Below are positions 1-8,700 of a DNA stretch of 10,827 bases, in pieces. Under the pieces are notes generated by a model. That model was given only the letters and a program-made list of their open reading frames with translations. It was not told the DNA's origin and did not search any database. A program made the position numbers and the translations under genes. Source of the stretch: Bacteroidetes bacterium UBA7688 (GTDB taxonomy: Bacteria > Bacteroidota > Bacteroidia > Chitinophagales > Chitinophagaceae). Position 1 is the first letter of the stretch; each line of letters begins with the position of its first letter. The stretch spans positions 3,007 to 13,833 of the forward strand of contig DLGS01000169.1 in NCBI GenBank assembly GCA_002482815.1, given 5' to 3'.

Positions 1-552
1 GGATGGATTTATAAAAAAGAAAGTACCGACAATGCTGCACATCGTTTATTGAACGAACTTACGGGACTGGACAACATTTACTTAGAGCAATTAAAAGCCT
101 TTGGAGATCCGGATCGTTTTCCGCTTCGACGCGTTATTACTATAGGTTATTATGCTTTGGTAAAACGAGAAGATTACAATATTAAAGCGGGTTTTACGGC
201 ATCTGATGCTAAATGGTATAAGATCAATAGTATTCCGGATTTGATTTACGATCATAATGAAATTCTTGCCTATAGTTTAAAACATCTTCAAAACAGGGTA
301 CGTCAGGCACCGCTTGGATTTAATCTTTTGCCTGAAAAATTTACTTTATTGCAATTAATGCATTTATACGAAGAGATTCTGGGGATTGAAATGGATAAAT
401 CTAATTTTAGAAGAAAAATTCTTCACATGAAATTATTGGTTGCCTTAGATGAAAAACAACAGGATGTTTCGCATCGAGCAGCCCAATTATATAAGTTTGA
501 CTCAGCAATCTATGAAAAACTGACTCAGAAAGGATTTAATTTTGAATTTTAA
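1..552 (+). CDS. Nudix-fold winged-helix transcriptional regulator (AraR/NrtR-like), 5' end outside window
   Basis: This is the C-terminal 183 codons of a regulator whose start lies upstream of the window. Frame 1 is open from base 1, so the TTG at 49 is not the real start. The first residues, GWIYKKES, are the Nudix box; the conserved family segment ELTGLDNIYLEQ follows, and the last 85 residues or so form a winged-helix DNA-binding domain ending KGFNFEF. The box reads G-x5-E-x7-R-L-L-x-E-L, so two acidic positions of the REUxEE core are Leu, which argues against pyrophosphohydrolase activity. In Bacteroidota, proteins of this architecture (AraR of Bacteroides thetaiotaomicron) bind sugar effectors and control sugar-use genes. 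A paralogue, 79% identical by my residue count, follows after 22 bp. The effector and targets cannot be read from the sequence. Confidence 0.85.
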   Translation, partial: GWIYKKESTDNAAHRLLNELTGLDNIYLEQLKAFGDPDRFPLRRVITIGYYALVKREDYNIKAGFTASDAKWYKINSIPDLIYDHNEILAYSLKHLQNRVRQAPLGFNLLPEKFTLLQLMHLYEEILGIEMDKSNFRRKILHMKLLVALDEKQQDVSHRAAQLYKFDSAIYEKLTQKGFNFEF

Positions 553-574
553 CCCTAAGCTTATAGAAGCATAA

Positions 575-1285
575 ATGACATTATTACATTCTAAAAATAC
601 AAAAATTATGGAATCAGCCATTGCAGGCATCACAATCGATTGCGTTATATTTGGCTTCAACAAAGAAAACCTTGAAGTTCTTTTGGTACAGCATGCCGAA
701 GGGGAAAGTATTGGAAAATGGGGACTCCTCGGCGGATGGTTACAAAATGAAGAAAGCGCAGATGACGCTGCACAAAGAATATTGTACGAGCTCACCAGTA
801 TGGACAATATCTATTTGGAACAATTAAAAGCTTTTACCAACCCAAAACGTGTGATTGAAAGAAGAGTGGTTACTATTGGCTATTACACTTTGATAAACCA
901 AGAAGATTATAATATAAAAGCCAGCTTAACAGTAAGAGAAGCCAAATGGCATAAAATTAATGACATACCTGATTTAATTTTTGACCATAACGAAATTTTA
1001 GATTTTAGTTTAATACACCTGCAAAATCGGGTTCGACAGGCTCCTATTGGCTTTAATTTGCTCCCCGAAAAATTCACATTATTACAGCTAATGCATCTCT
1101 ACGAAGAAATTTTAGGCATCGAATTGGATAAATCAAATTTTCGCAGAAAAATTCTTCACATGAAATTATTAGTCCCATTAGATGAAAAACAACAAGATGT
1201 TTCGCATCGTGCAGCCCAATTGTATAAGTTTGATCCTGCAATCTATGATAAGCTGACTCAGAAGGGATTTAACTTTGAGTTTTAA
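575..1285 (+). CDS. Nudix-fold winged-helix transcriptional regulator (AraR/NrtR-like), second tandem copy
   Basis: This 236-residue protein has a Nudix-fold effector domain (about residues 12-140) and a C-terminal winged-helix domain (about 150-236). The opening strand ITIDCVIFGFN and the GGW turn at 53-55 are typical of the Bacteroidota sugar regulators. The Nudix box has R-I-L-Y-E-L in place of REUxEE and T-S-M in place of xGU, so it is probably non-catalytic. It aligns without gaps to the upstream copy over 183 residues. I count 38 differences, 33 of them in the N-terminal half; the DNA-binding half is about 94% identical. The annotated ATG is at 575; an in-frame ATG at 608 (Met12), preceded by an A-rich stretch, is a credible alternative. 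The 22-bp gap to the upstream gene suggests co-transcription. It converges on the GH74 gene, which is a possible but unproven target. Confidence 0.85.
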   Translation: MTLLHSKNTKIMESAIAGITIDCVIFGFNKENLEVLLVQHAEGESIGKWGLLGGWLQNEESADDAAQRILYELTSMDNIYLEQLKAFTNPKRVIERRVVTIGYYTLINQEDYNIKASLTVREAKWHKINDIPDLIFDHNEILDFSLIHLQNRVRQAPIGFNLLPEKFTLLQLMHLYEEILGIELDKSNFRRKILHMKLLVPLDEKQQDVSHRAAQLYKFDPAIYDKLTQKGFNFEF

Positions 1286-1370
1286 CCTCAAACCCCTTAG
1301 CTTTTGATTTTATTTAATTAAAACATTGATCTTTAAGTTAACAATTTCTATTAAATCATCTAAAATATTT

Positions 1371-1408
1371 ATATAAAAAGACCCGATAGCTAATCAGACT
1401 ATCGGGTC
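1371..1408 (-). terminator. Rho-independent terminator of the GH74 gene, possibly bidirectional
   Basis: A perfect 10-bp inverted repeat, GACCCGATAG (1380-1389) and CTATCGGGTC (1399-1408), encloses a 9-nt loop. On the minus strand the hairpin is followed directly by five T residues and then TATAT, the form of an intrinsic terminator, 84 bp past the GH74 stop codon. On the plus strand the downstream sequence (AGAGTTTCC) is a poor U-tract, so termination of the regulator transcripts here is less certain. Confidence 0.85.
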
Positions 1409-1491
1409 AGAGTTTCCAATAACTAACCAAAACTCACTTTTAAATAAATTTTTAACTTATAATTTCAATATCCACATTGAAATGCTTAGAA

Positions 1492-3921
1492 TTATTGTTT
1501 CAATACCTTAGAAGAATATATCCCTTGGCTTGTTTTTACTTTTACTACACATATGCCTTTTGAAATATTCGAAATTCCACTCAATAAAATACTAACAGTA
1601 TTATTTTGAACTTCAAAACTATTCTGAAGCAGTACTCTTCCTGAAACATCATAGACAGTTACTATTACCGCAGTATCTGAAGTACTATCTGGCAGCTTAA
1701 TCTGCAAATACTCTTTAACTGGGTTTGGTTTTACAATAACTTCTAATCCATTATCGGCTACACTATTTCCAAAATCATCAAGTCCTAAAGTGGCATCACT
1801 GTCACCATAAACAATCCCTCTGCCCACAGTACTCATATACACACGCCCATAAACGTTCATATCACCAACTACAAAATTTCCGTTACCGGTTCCGCCATAT
1901 TGGTGCAAATCATCATTGACTCTTTCCCAAGTTAAACCTTGATCAACCGAACGAAAAACTCCTGTCACTCCACTTACGGTTCCCCAAATATATACCGTTG
2001 GATAAGCCGCATTTGGAGCTGCTTTCCCAATCCCAACTCCCGATGCGGCAGTTACAGCTGCCGATGGTGTAGTGTAAGTTATTCCGCCATCAATGGTGCG
2101 GATTAATCCTCCATTATTCTTTGCAATCCAAAGATGACCAGCCTTTCCAGGTACTGTACGAATAATTTTTGACCCACCTGCACCAGCATTGCCCGCTTTA
2201 ATAAAACTAGAACCACCATTGGTACTCACCATAAAATCACCTGTACCTGAATTATAAACATAAAACTTATTATTAGTAACAGGATCTGAAACTGGAACGG
2301 TGTTGAAACTTACCCCGGTAGAAGCAGTCCAAGTCGCCCCATTATCTGCACTGCGATACAATGCAGTCGCATTTTCAGGACAATGTAAAATTTTTGTGCC
2401 GTCATATGACAATGCTACACTTCCCTTATTTCCCTTAAGAGCCGCTGTTGTTATTGTCCAAGTTGTTCCTTGATCCGAGGAATAATACATTTTGTCCCCG
2501 AGTCTAACTAATTTGTTGGTGTTGCCTGCCGCATACGCAATTCCTGTAGATGATCCCATCGTGGGAACATATTGCGAGGCATAAACCGCAACATCTGTGT
2601 GTTTGAATCCATCATAATCAGCAATAACACTCAAAGCTGGACCTGAAGGAATGCTTACTAAATCATACGGTACGCTTTCTTCTTGGCCTTTGGCATCAAA
2701 CTTCCAAGTAGTTTGCGCTGCATTGAGATCTTCACAAGTAAATATTCCGTTTCCAGAAACAACACTTGCCTGTGCTGTATTGAATGGATTAAATTTTATA
2801 TCTCCTGTCCAATGAATTGAAGCCGCCGATCCGGAAATCCAAGTACACCCATTATCCAAAAGTTTAATTCCTGCCGTTCCAACCAAATCTTTCCAAGTAG
2901 TCCCACCATCAGTACTTAAGAAAAAACGATCGGCATATATTCCAGTTCCTCCAGCAGTTGTATACTGTAACCAATAAGTATTCATTGTAGAGGCCACCAA
3001 CCGCTGCGGATTAATCGGATCAACATCTATTCCTCCAAAAGGTGTAGTAAAACCAGCTGGGGTAATATTTGTTAAAACACCAGCTGATGACAATTTCCAT
3101 ATTTGACCGTTTGTTGGATTCCAAGGCCCTTCTTTATCAGCATAGGTAATCAGTAAAGCTCCATTAGAATCAAGTACTGCACGTTGTGGCATGTAAGTGT
3201 TTGTAGCATTGGCAACCGCTGTACAAACGACACCTCCATCTGTACTTTTATACAAATTGGAAGCTCCTGTTCTGGAAACTCCTGCATAAATAGTCTGCGT
3301 AGTTCCGTCAGAAACTGTTGTTGGGTCAAATATCACAAAGCAAATTCCATTATCATTAGAGGTAGTCGTAACTGGAAATGCACTAATTTTTGTCCAAGTT
3401 GAACCGCCGTCAATACTCTTAAACAATCCATTACGTCTTGTTCCGCAAAACAATACATTCGAATTATTAGGATCCACAGCCAATCTTTCTCCATTAGAAC
3501 GCCCCATTCCGTTACCGTGTGCTTTGAATTGCGATGTTACAATTGTTTCTGTAAAAGTATTTCCTCTATCGACAGATTTCAAAATTGCTGTTTTTCCATT
3601 ATTGAAATAATCCGTTCCAGCCAGCATGTAAACAATATTATTATTTTGAGGATCTATGGCCAAAGATTCCACACCTTGATATCCAACTTGACCACTACTC
3701 GTCCAATCCAACAAAGGAATCCAGTTATTATTACCTGCATCCCATCGATATGCGCCGCCAACATCGGTGCGTGCATATTTTAAATTGGCTTCTGTTTTAC
3801 TAGCAATAATTCCGGTAACAAAACCAGTACCTCCTATCTGTACATTTTTCCAAACTGTTTGTGCTCTAACCGCTAAAGCAGTTAGGCTTATTAATAGTAT
3901 TAAAAAGTATTTTTTTTTCAT
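1492..3921 (-). CDS. Secreted GH74 xyloglucanase-type glycoside hydrolase with T9SS type-A sorting domain
   Basis: This 809-residue exported enzyme probably cleaves beta-1,4-glucan backbone linkages in xyloglucan. A signal peptide (MKKKYFLILL... to RAQ, about residues 1-21) is followed by a double beta-propeller, about 22-706. The GH74 signature ARTDVGGAYRW places the likely catalytic base at Asp53, and ADYDGFKH places the likely acid at Asp435. I see about nine Asp-box motifs (SxDxGxTW type) near residues 115, 168, 225, 335, 480, 522, 565, 607 and 656. The third has Cys233 where Trp is usual. The family's closing motif VYGRVYMSTVGRGIVYGD is at 690-707. Residues 726-809 (KPNPVKEYLQ, VYDVSGR, final KVLKQ) form a T9SS type-A sorting tail, so the protein is either released or anchored at the surface. 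Endo or exo action cannot be decided. No SusC/SusD genes lie in the window. Confidence 0.92.
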   Translation of the reverse strand: MKKKYFLILLISLTALAVRAQTVWKNVQIGGTGFVTGIIASKTEANLKYARTDVGGAYRWDAGNNNWIPLLDWTSSGQVGYQGVESLAIDPQNNNIVYMLAGTDYFNNGKTAILKSVDRGNTFTETIVTSQFKAHGNGMGRSNGERLAVDPNNSNVLFCGTRRNGLFKSIDGGSTWTKISAFPVTTTSNDNGICFVIFDPTTVSDGTTQTIYAGVSRTGASNLYKSTDGGVVCTAVANATNTYMPQRAVLDSNGALLITYADKEGPWNPTNGQIWKLSSAGVLTNITPAGFTTPFGGIDVDPINPQRLVASTMNTYWLQYTTAGGTGIYADRFFLSTDGGTTWKDLVGTAGIKLLDNGCTWISGSAASIHWTGDIKFNPFNTAQASVVSGNGIFTCEDLNAAQTTWKFDAKGQEESVPYDLVSIPSGPALSVIADYDGFKHTDVAVYASQYVPTMGSSTGIAYAAGNTNKLVRLGDKMYYSSDQGTTWTITTAALKGNKGSVALSYDGTKILHCPENATALYRSADNGATWTASTGVSFNTVPVSDPVTNNKFYVYNSGTGDFMVSTNGGSSFIKAGNAGAGGSKIIRTVPGKAGHLWIAKNNGGLIRTIDGGITYTTPSAAVTAASGVGIGKAAPNAAYPTVYIWGTVSGVTGVFRSVDQGLTWERVNDDLHQYGGTGNGNFVVGDMNVYGRVYMSTVGRGIVYGDSDATLGLDDFGNSVADNGLEVIVKPNPVKEYLQIKLPDSTSDTAVIVTVYDVSGRVLLQNSFEVQNNTVSILLSGISNISKGICVVKVKTSQGIYSSKVLKQ

Positions 3922-4083
3922 TTTATTAATTTTTAAAATTAAGCTGTTTACAATATCATTCTGAACGCCAAAAGGCTTTTCCGCAAATTATTAGCAGCGA
4001 ACAGCCATTAATCTATTTTTATTATCCTTTTAAAACAACACACTTAATGGCAATAAAATATTTACTTATGGTTAACTTGACTA

Positions 4084-4115
4084 CAAGTATAAGCATTTTT
4101 TTTCATTTTAACCAA
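4084..4115 (-). promoter_or_regulatory. Candidate Bacteroidota-type promoter for the GH74 gene
   Basis: On the minus strand, TTG (4115-4113, within TTTTTTGG) is separated by 21 nt from TATACTTG (4091-4084). This matches the Bacteroidota -33 TTG and -7 TAnnTTTG pattern with one mismatch in the -7 box. It would give a leader of roughly 155 nt. In such A/T-rich sequence a chance match is possible. Confidence 0.3.
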
Positions 4116-4205
4116 AAAACTAAAAAAAACTTATGAATTACCTTATTTTTTTGTCACTAACTTAGTAATTGAGCAAAAAAAGCTTCTAGTAGTTTTCTAT
4201 TAAAC

Positions 4206-4324
4206 ATAAAAAAAGACTTTATTATCAGTTTCATTTGGCACTACTATTAAAGGAAAAGCCCTTCTCCAGCCAGTACTTTTCCTATTCCTAAACCAATGTC
4301 TTTCGCAATTCCTGTTACTATCAT
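4206..4324 (-). pseudogene. Decayed N-terminal fragment of a short-chain dehydrogenase/reductase gene
   Basis: On the minus strand, 4324-4259 reads MIVTGIAKDIGLGIGKVLAG followed by EG. This matches the Rossmann opening of classical SDR enzymes (IVTGxxKGIGxGIxxxLAxEG), with the middle Gly of TGxxxGxG replaced by Asp. The frame then ends in stops, but shifting frame at 4259 continues as AFPLIVVPNETDN. That is what typically follows EG in Bacteroidota SDRs (EGAxPVIVGRNExDN). One missing G in the run GAAGGG-GCT would explain the break. A TAA lies two codons upstream of the ATG, and no catalytic Ser-Tyr-Lys part follows. The identification rests on recalled family motifs. The original substrate is unknown. 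Confidence 0.55.
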
Positions 4325-4700
4325 GATTTATAGTTCAGCAATAATTTCAACTGCTGTCTTTTTGGTTGGTTATCTTAGATAAAAACAATATCTTTCTATT
4401 AATCCTCCGTAGACAAACACAGTTAAAGACAAACAAAAGACTTTTCACTTTTGCGAAACAATCATATATAACATTAGCATGAAAGTAAACCCAAATGAAA
4501 ACAATATCCAAAAAGTTAAATATAACTTTGGCAACTGATAAATTAAACTAAACCGATGAGCTTAAGGCAGAGGATTTGATTTGCAGATGAAAATCAACAG
4601 AATTACAGCATTATTTATTACCCACTGCATTTGAAATCAAATAAAACAACTCAAAAACAATCTTTTTACAAAGTTTAAAAAAGGTAATAATGGTTTCTTG

Positions 4701-5702
4701 TTATTTTCCAATATAATTAGGACAGCCAAAACATTTAACGTCCATGTTAAACTGATAAGTAAGTGACAGTTCATACACACCTCCGGTTCTCCCCATTTTA
4801 GAAGTGTTTACATCATAGGAAAGTCCCAATCTTAGTTTTTCATACTGCAGTCCGGTAAAAAGATTTACCGATGTAAGCAATTGACTGTCAATTCCATTTT
4901 TGGAAGGATTGGTAACGGCCGTAGCACCGAAAAACATTTTTTCAAACAAAACTGAGCCACCAATATCTAATCGATTATAGCGTCCTTGCTGCATATAATT
5001 GGTTGTTAAGAACATGTTTGTTGCATACGGGAAAAAAGTAACGTCGATATAATCAGCAAAAAGAAATTCATAACCGGAACTTAAAGAGAAAAAAGTGTCC
5101 AAAGGCACATTTCCTTCCTCAGCAAACGAAATATTTCGCGTATTAAGGTGTTTCATGGATAAGCCAATCCATAAATCATCGGTATTAAAAACCATACCTG
5201 CGGAGATGTCAAAAAAACCGACTTTATCGTTTCGCAATAATGGATCAACGGAACTTGAGTTTATGCTACCGTTTCTAATATTAATTTGGTCTTCCAACAA
5301 TAAGTTTTGAAATGCAAAAGATTTAAAGCCAAAACCAATTTCTAATCCCGGCCTGAAATACCAGTCATCGCTTATTTTAACTCGATAGGCATAATTTGCA
5401 TTGATCTCGGTATAATTAAAATTCGTCTGATTTTCTCTTTGATTCAAAATACTGATGCCCATTCCGCTATTCATGCTTTTGCTCCAAGTGTTAACAAAAA
5501 CATAGTCGGTATCAATTTTCAAATCCAGTTGAGGCCATTGCGTCCGGTGGATAATACCCGTATATGTGGTTTCCATAAAACCGGAGAAACCTGGATTAAG
5601 GGTTTCCGGAACTAAAAAATACTGTGTAAAAATTGGATCCTGTGCACTTGTTTTCGAATAAAAGCAACAGCAAATAATTGTAATTAATAATTTTAATCTC
5701 AT
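4701..5702 (-). CDS. PorP/SprF-family T9SS-associated outer-membrane protein
   Basis: This 333-residue protein has a signal peptide (about 1-20, ending KTSA) and then the family hallmark QDPIFTQYF...LNPGFSG at 21-41. The remainder alternates polar and aromatic residues as expected of an outer-membrane beta-barrel, and it ends KCFGCPNYIGK, a typical family tail. Members of this family (TIGR03519 type) include PorP of Porphyromonas and SprF of Flavobacterium. SprF is needed for surface delivery of the gliding adhesin SprB, and sprF-like genes usually follow genes for proteins with type-B sorting tails. Here the gene starts 17 bp after the stop codon of exactly such a protein, so the two are almost certainly co-transcribed and probably act as a dedicated pair. 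It is not necessarily SprF itself, since genomes carry many paralogues. Confidence 0.9.
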   Translation of the reverse strand: MRLKLLITIICCCFYSKTSAQDPIFTQYFLVPETLNPGFSGFMETTYTGIIHRTQWPQLDLKIDTDYVFVNTWSKSMNSGMGISILNQRENQTNFNYTEINANYAYRVKISDDWYFRPGLEIGFGFKSFAFQNLLLEDQINIRNGSINSSSVDPLLRNDKVGFFDISAGMVFNTDDLWIGLSMKHLNTRNISFAEEGNVPLDTFFSLSSGYEFLFADYIDVTFFPYATNMFLTTNYMQQGRYNRLDIGGSVLFEKMFFGATAVTNPSKNGIDSQLLTSVNLFTGLQYEKLRLGLSYDVNTSKMGRTGGVYELSLTYQFNMDVKCFGCPNYIGK

Positions 5703-5719
5703 TGTTTAATCTATTGCTT

Positions 5720-8700
5720 TTATTTAATTAAAGTGAATGCGCCTTTTTCGGTTATGGTGTGATTGTAAAAGGTTTTTGCGGTAAGCTTAAAATAATAGTT
5801 GCCGTTTTCGGCTTCCAAATCTTTTATTTGTCCCTTCCAGCCACCTATATTTTCACCGCTTTCAGAATACACTATGCTTCCCCAAGTATCATAAACATCC
5901 AAAGTTATATTTACTAAACCTAAAAACATTGGTGCAAACGAATCATTAACACCATCATTATTTGGTGTAAATGCATTTGGAACCATTAGACTGTATCCTT
6001 TTTCTACAATCAATGTCATCGAAAAATCATATTGACATCCAAAAGGATAGGTAACTGTCTGCTTTATATTATATGTGCCTTCCCTTGTATAAATATGTTT
6101 TGGGCTTTCTTCATCTGAAAAATTACCATCACCAAAATCCCAAGAAATTTTCGTAAAATCACCAGTAGCTAAATTTGTGAATAAAACTGGATCGTAAATA
6201 GAATACAAATCATAGACATCTTTTCCGTAAGAACTTGTGGAGAAATTGGATTTTCCCAGAACTGGCGTATTGACATTGTATGGGACATTGGCCGTACAAC
6301 CAAAGCTGTCGGTTACGGTAAATATGATTAAACCGTTGTTTTCAGTATTCATAATCTCATTATTGGCACCACTAACCACACCATCAGACCAGCTTAAATT
6401 ATAGGGTGGAATTCCTCCTTCGACATGCCCGACAAAAGTTTGATGTACATATTTAGTTTCGCAATTAAAGTCTGTAAGAACTTCAATAGTGGGCGTAAGC
6501 TGTTCAAATCGAGTGATTTTCCAAGATTCAGATTTTTTACATCCGTTGGCATCCATTACGGTTACAGTATAATTATCGGGTGTAAGACCGCTTAAATCTT
6601 CGGTTGTAGCACCATTAGACCATGAAAAAGAAAATGGAGCCGTACCGCCAGTTACTACTAAATTAATAGCCCCTGTATTAGCTGCAAAACAATTTAGAGG
6701 GTTTGAAACATCGGCTTTCAATTCTAACAATAATGGCTCTATAATTACATACGTTTCTTTTATCACACACGATTTGGCATCCGTTATTGTTACACTGTAT
6801 TTTCCAGGTCCCAGATTATTTCTTTCTATTCCCGCAGCTGCATCATCATCCCAAACTAACTTAACTGGGGTTTCTCCTCCCACTAAATTTAATCTAATAT
6901 GAGCATCTCTCTCTCCAAAACAAGAGATTTGCTTCACATCTGGGTTTATGGAAAAAACAGGCGCATTATCTATGATTATAGTAAAATCTTTAGGACAGCC
7001 CAATGCATCAGTAATGCTAATTACATAAGTTCCTGCCGATAAATTATTCTGTACAAGCCCACTGCCTAAATTGCTCCATTTTATAATATAAGGATCACCA
7101 GCTGCAAATGGAACTCCTCCTGTAATTCCGTTAATAGTAATCGAAGCATCCGAATAGTTATAACAGGCTATTTCGGTTTTGGTGTAATCCAATTTTATTT
7201 CACTGTTTTGATGCAATACAACTTCCAGTTCATCGGTACATCCAGAATTGTCAGTAACCGTCAAATTATAGGTTCCTGCCGCCAGATTGGTTAAATTTTG
7301 GAGATTACTGCTGAATCCGTTGGGTCCAGTCCAGTAATATCTGTAATTAAAAACACCAGGACTCATTTCGGCAGCTCGCCCTCCAATTGTTTTTACGTTA
7401 ATTTCCCCCGTATAATATCCATAGCAAAGAATATCAACTTGGTTTACCAACGTCAATTCCAACAAAGGAGGCTCTATTATTGTATAAGATTCCTTAAGTG
7501 TATTGCACTTATTGGCTTCGGTAATTGTGACTTCATACACACCTGGAACCAAATTATAAATACTCTCGGTAGCAGCATAAGGATTTCCGTCTTTAGTCCA
7601 TACATAAGTATATGGCAGCGTTCCTCCAGTTGTATTTATGTCAATTCTGCCGTCATTTAAACCAAAACAAGATATATCATTTTTATATCCTGAAAACTGA
7701 AACAAACCTGGTTCACCAACATAGTAATACTGTGTAAAAGGGCAATTCCCATTGTCATTTATCACTAAATTATAACTACCTGGTTTTAAACCGGAAATAT
7801 CTTCATCTGCACTAGTAAATCCATTAGGCCCAGTCCAAGAAAAAGTATAGGGCTTTCCTGTTGTAAAAGGAATACCACCAGATACGGTTATATCAATGGA
7901 GCCGTCATCTGATCCAAAACAAGTAGTCTTTTTTATAACGTCAACAGTTTTTATCAGCGGATCAACAGTTACGGTAATGGTAAAATCAGGACCAGGACAA
8001 ACTTTAGATATCGGTGACACAACATAGGTTACCGTTGCACGATATGCTGTGTTATTAGTTAATGTCTGACCAATGCTTGTCGTGGGCGAAGTTTGCTCAG
8101 TTGCACCGCTCACAGCGCCCGAAGGCACAATCGTTGGTGCTGACCACACATACGTAGTTCCTTTCGGCACATTGTCGGTCCCATCGGTAACTGGCGTAAC
8201 CTGAAAAGCATTGCCACTGCAAATCTTTAATGTTTTTGGTTTTATGACAGGAGAAAGAACTAAATCTACCGAAAAATTAGCTGTCTTTGTAGTGGTTCCA
8301 CAACTGTTGGTCACACTAAAAGCAGCTTGATATTTGCCGCTGGTGGAATAATTCACAGAACCTGGATTAAGTGATGTGGATGTAGAAGGTGTGCCTCCCG
8401 GAAAACTCCATAAATAGGTAAGTTCTGAACTTGGGGAACAACTTTCGACCACTGTTCCTACAGGTTTAATTGTTGCTGAATTACAATAATCTGAAATTGG
8501 GCTTAGAGTAATAACAGGCGGTTTTTTTACTTCTATGGCTTCTGTGACTGAACGGTCTATTCCGCATGAATTTCTTGTTGTCAGCCTTACATAGTATGTC
8601 CCTGGATTTACAAAATTAAAAACAGGATTCTTAGATGATGACCCTGTACTATTTGCAAAACTCCATTGTCCTTTTCCTTTTCCGCAAAAACCTTCATAAT

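Larger units (their letters stand above)
3922..4700. other. Gene-free 779-bp intergenic region
   Basis: No intact gene is visible on either strand. The part at 3922-4205 is A/T-rich and holds the candidate GH74 promoter. The part at 4206-4324 holds an SDR gene remnant on the minus strand. In 4325-4700, downstream of the porP/sprF-like gene, I found no convincing hairpin terminator and no recognisable coding sequence. A lone TAACTTTG at 4523-4530 (+) resembles a -7 box but has no TTG at the right distance. Confidence 0.7.

Noticed and set aside
49..51. TTG as the start codon of the first regulator gene
   Set aside because: The frame is open to base 1 and the residues before it (GWIYKKES) match the Nudix box of the paralogue, so the true start lies upstream of the window.
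502..807. Minus-strand open frame of 101 codons overlapping the two regulator genes
   Set aside because: It is antisense to two well-supported regulator genes and shows no recognisable protein features.
3961..3985. GCCAAAAGGC as a hairpin in the GH74 leader
   Set aside because: The stem is only 3 bp and not significant in this composition.
4588..4635. Short plus-strand peptide MKINRITALFITHCI, resembling the start of a signal peptide
   Set aside because: It has only 15 codons, ends in a stop with no continuation in other frames that I recognise, and the TAACTTTG upstream lacks a -33 element.
4681..4700. GGTAATAATGG just after the PorP/SprF-like gene as a terminator stem
   Set aside because: It is a mirror repeat, not an inverted repeat, so it cannot fold into a hairpin.
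7298..7660. Plus-strand open frame of 120 codons inside the surface protein gene
   Set aside because: It is an antisense shadow of the SprB-like repeat region; its composition is the complement of the repeats and no domain is visible.
6275..7951. Regular repeats as a possible CRISPR or DNA-level tandem array
   Set aside because: The repetition is at protein level with strongly diverged DNA; units are about 230-260 bp and continuously coding.
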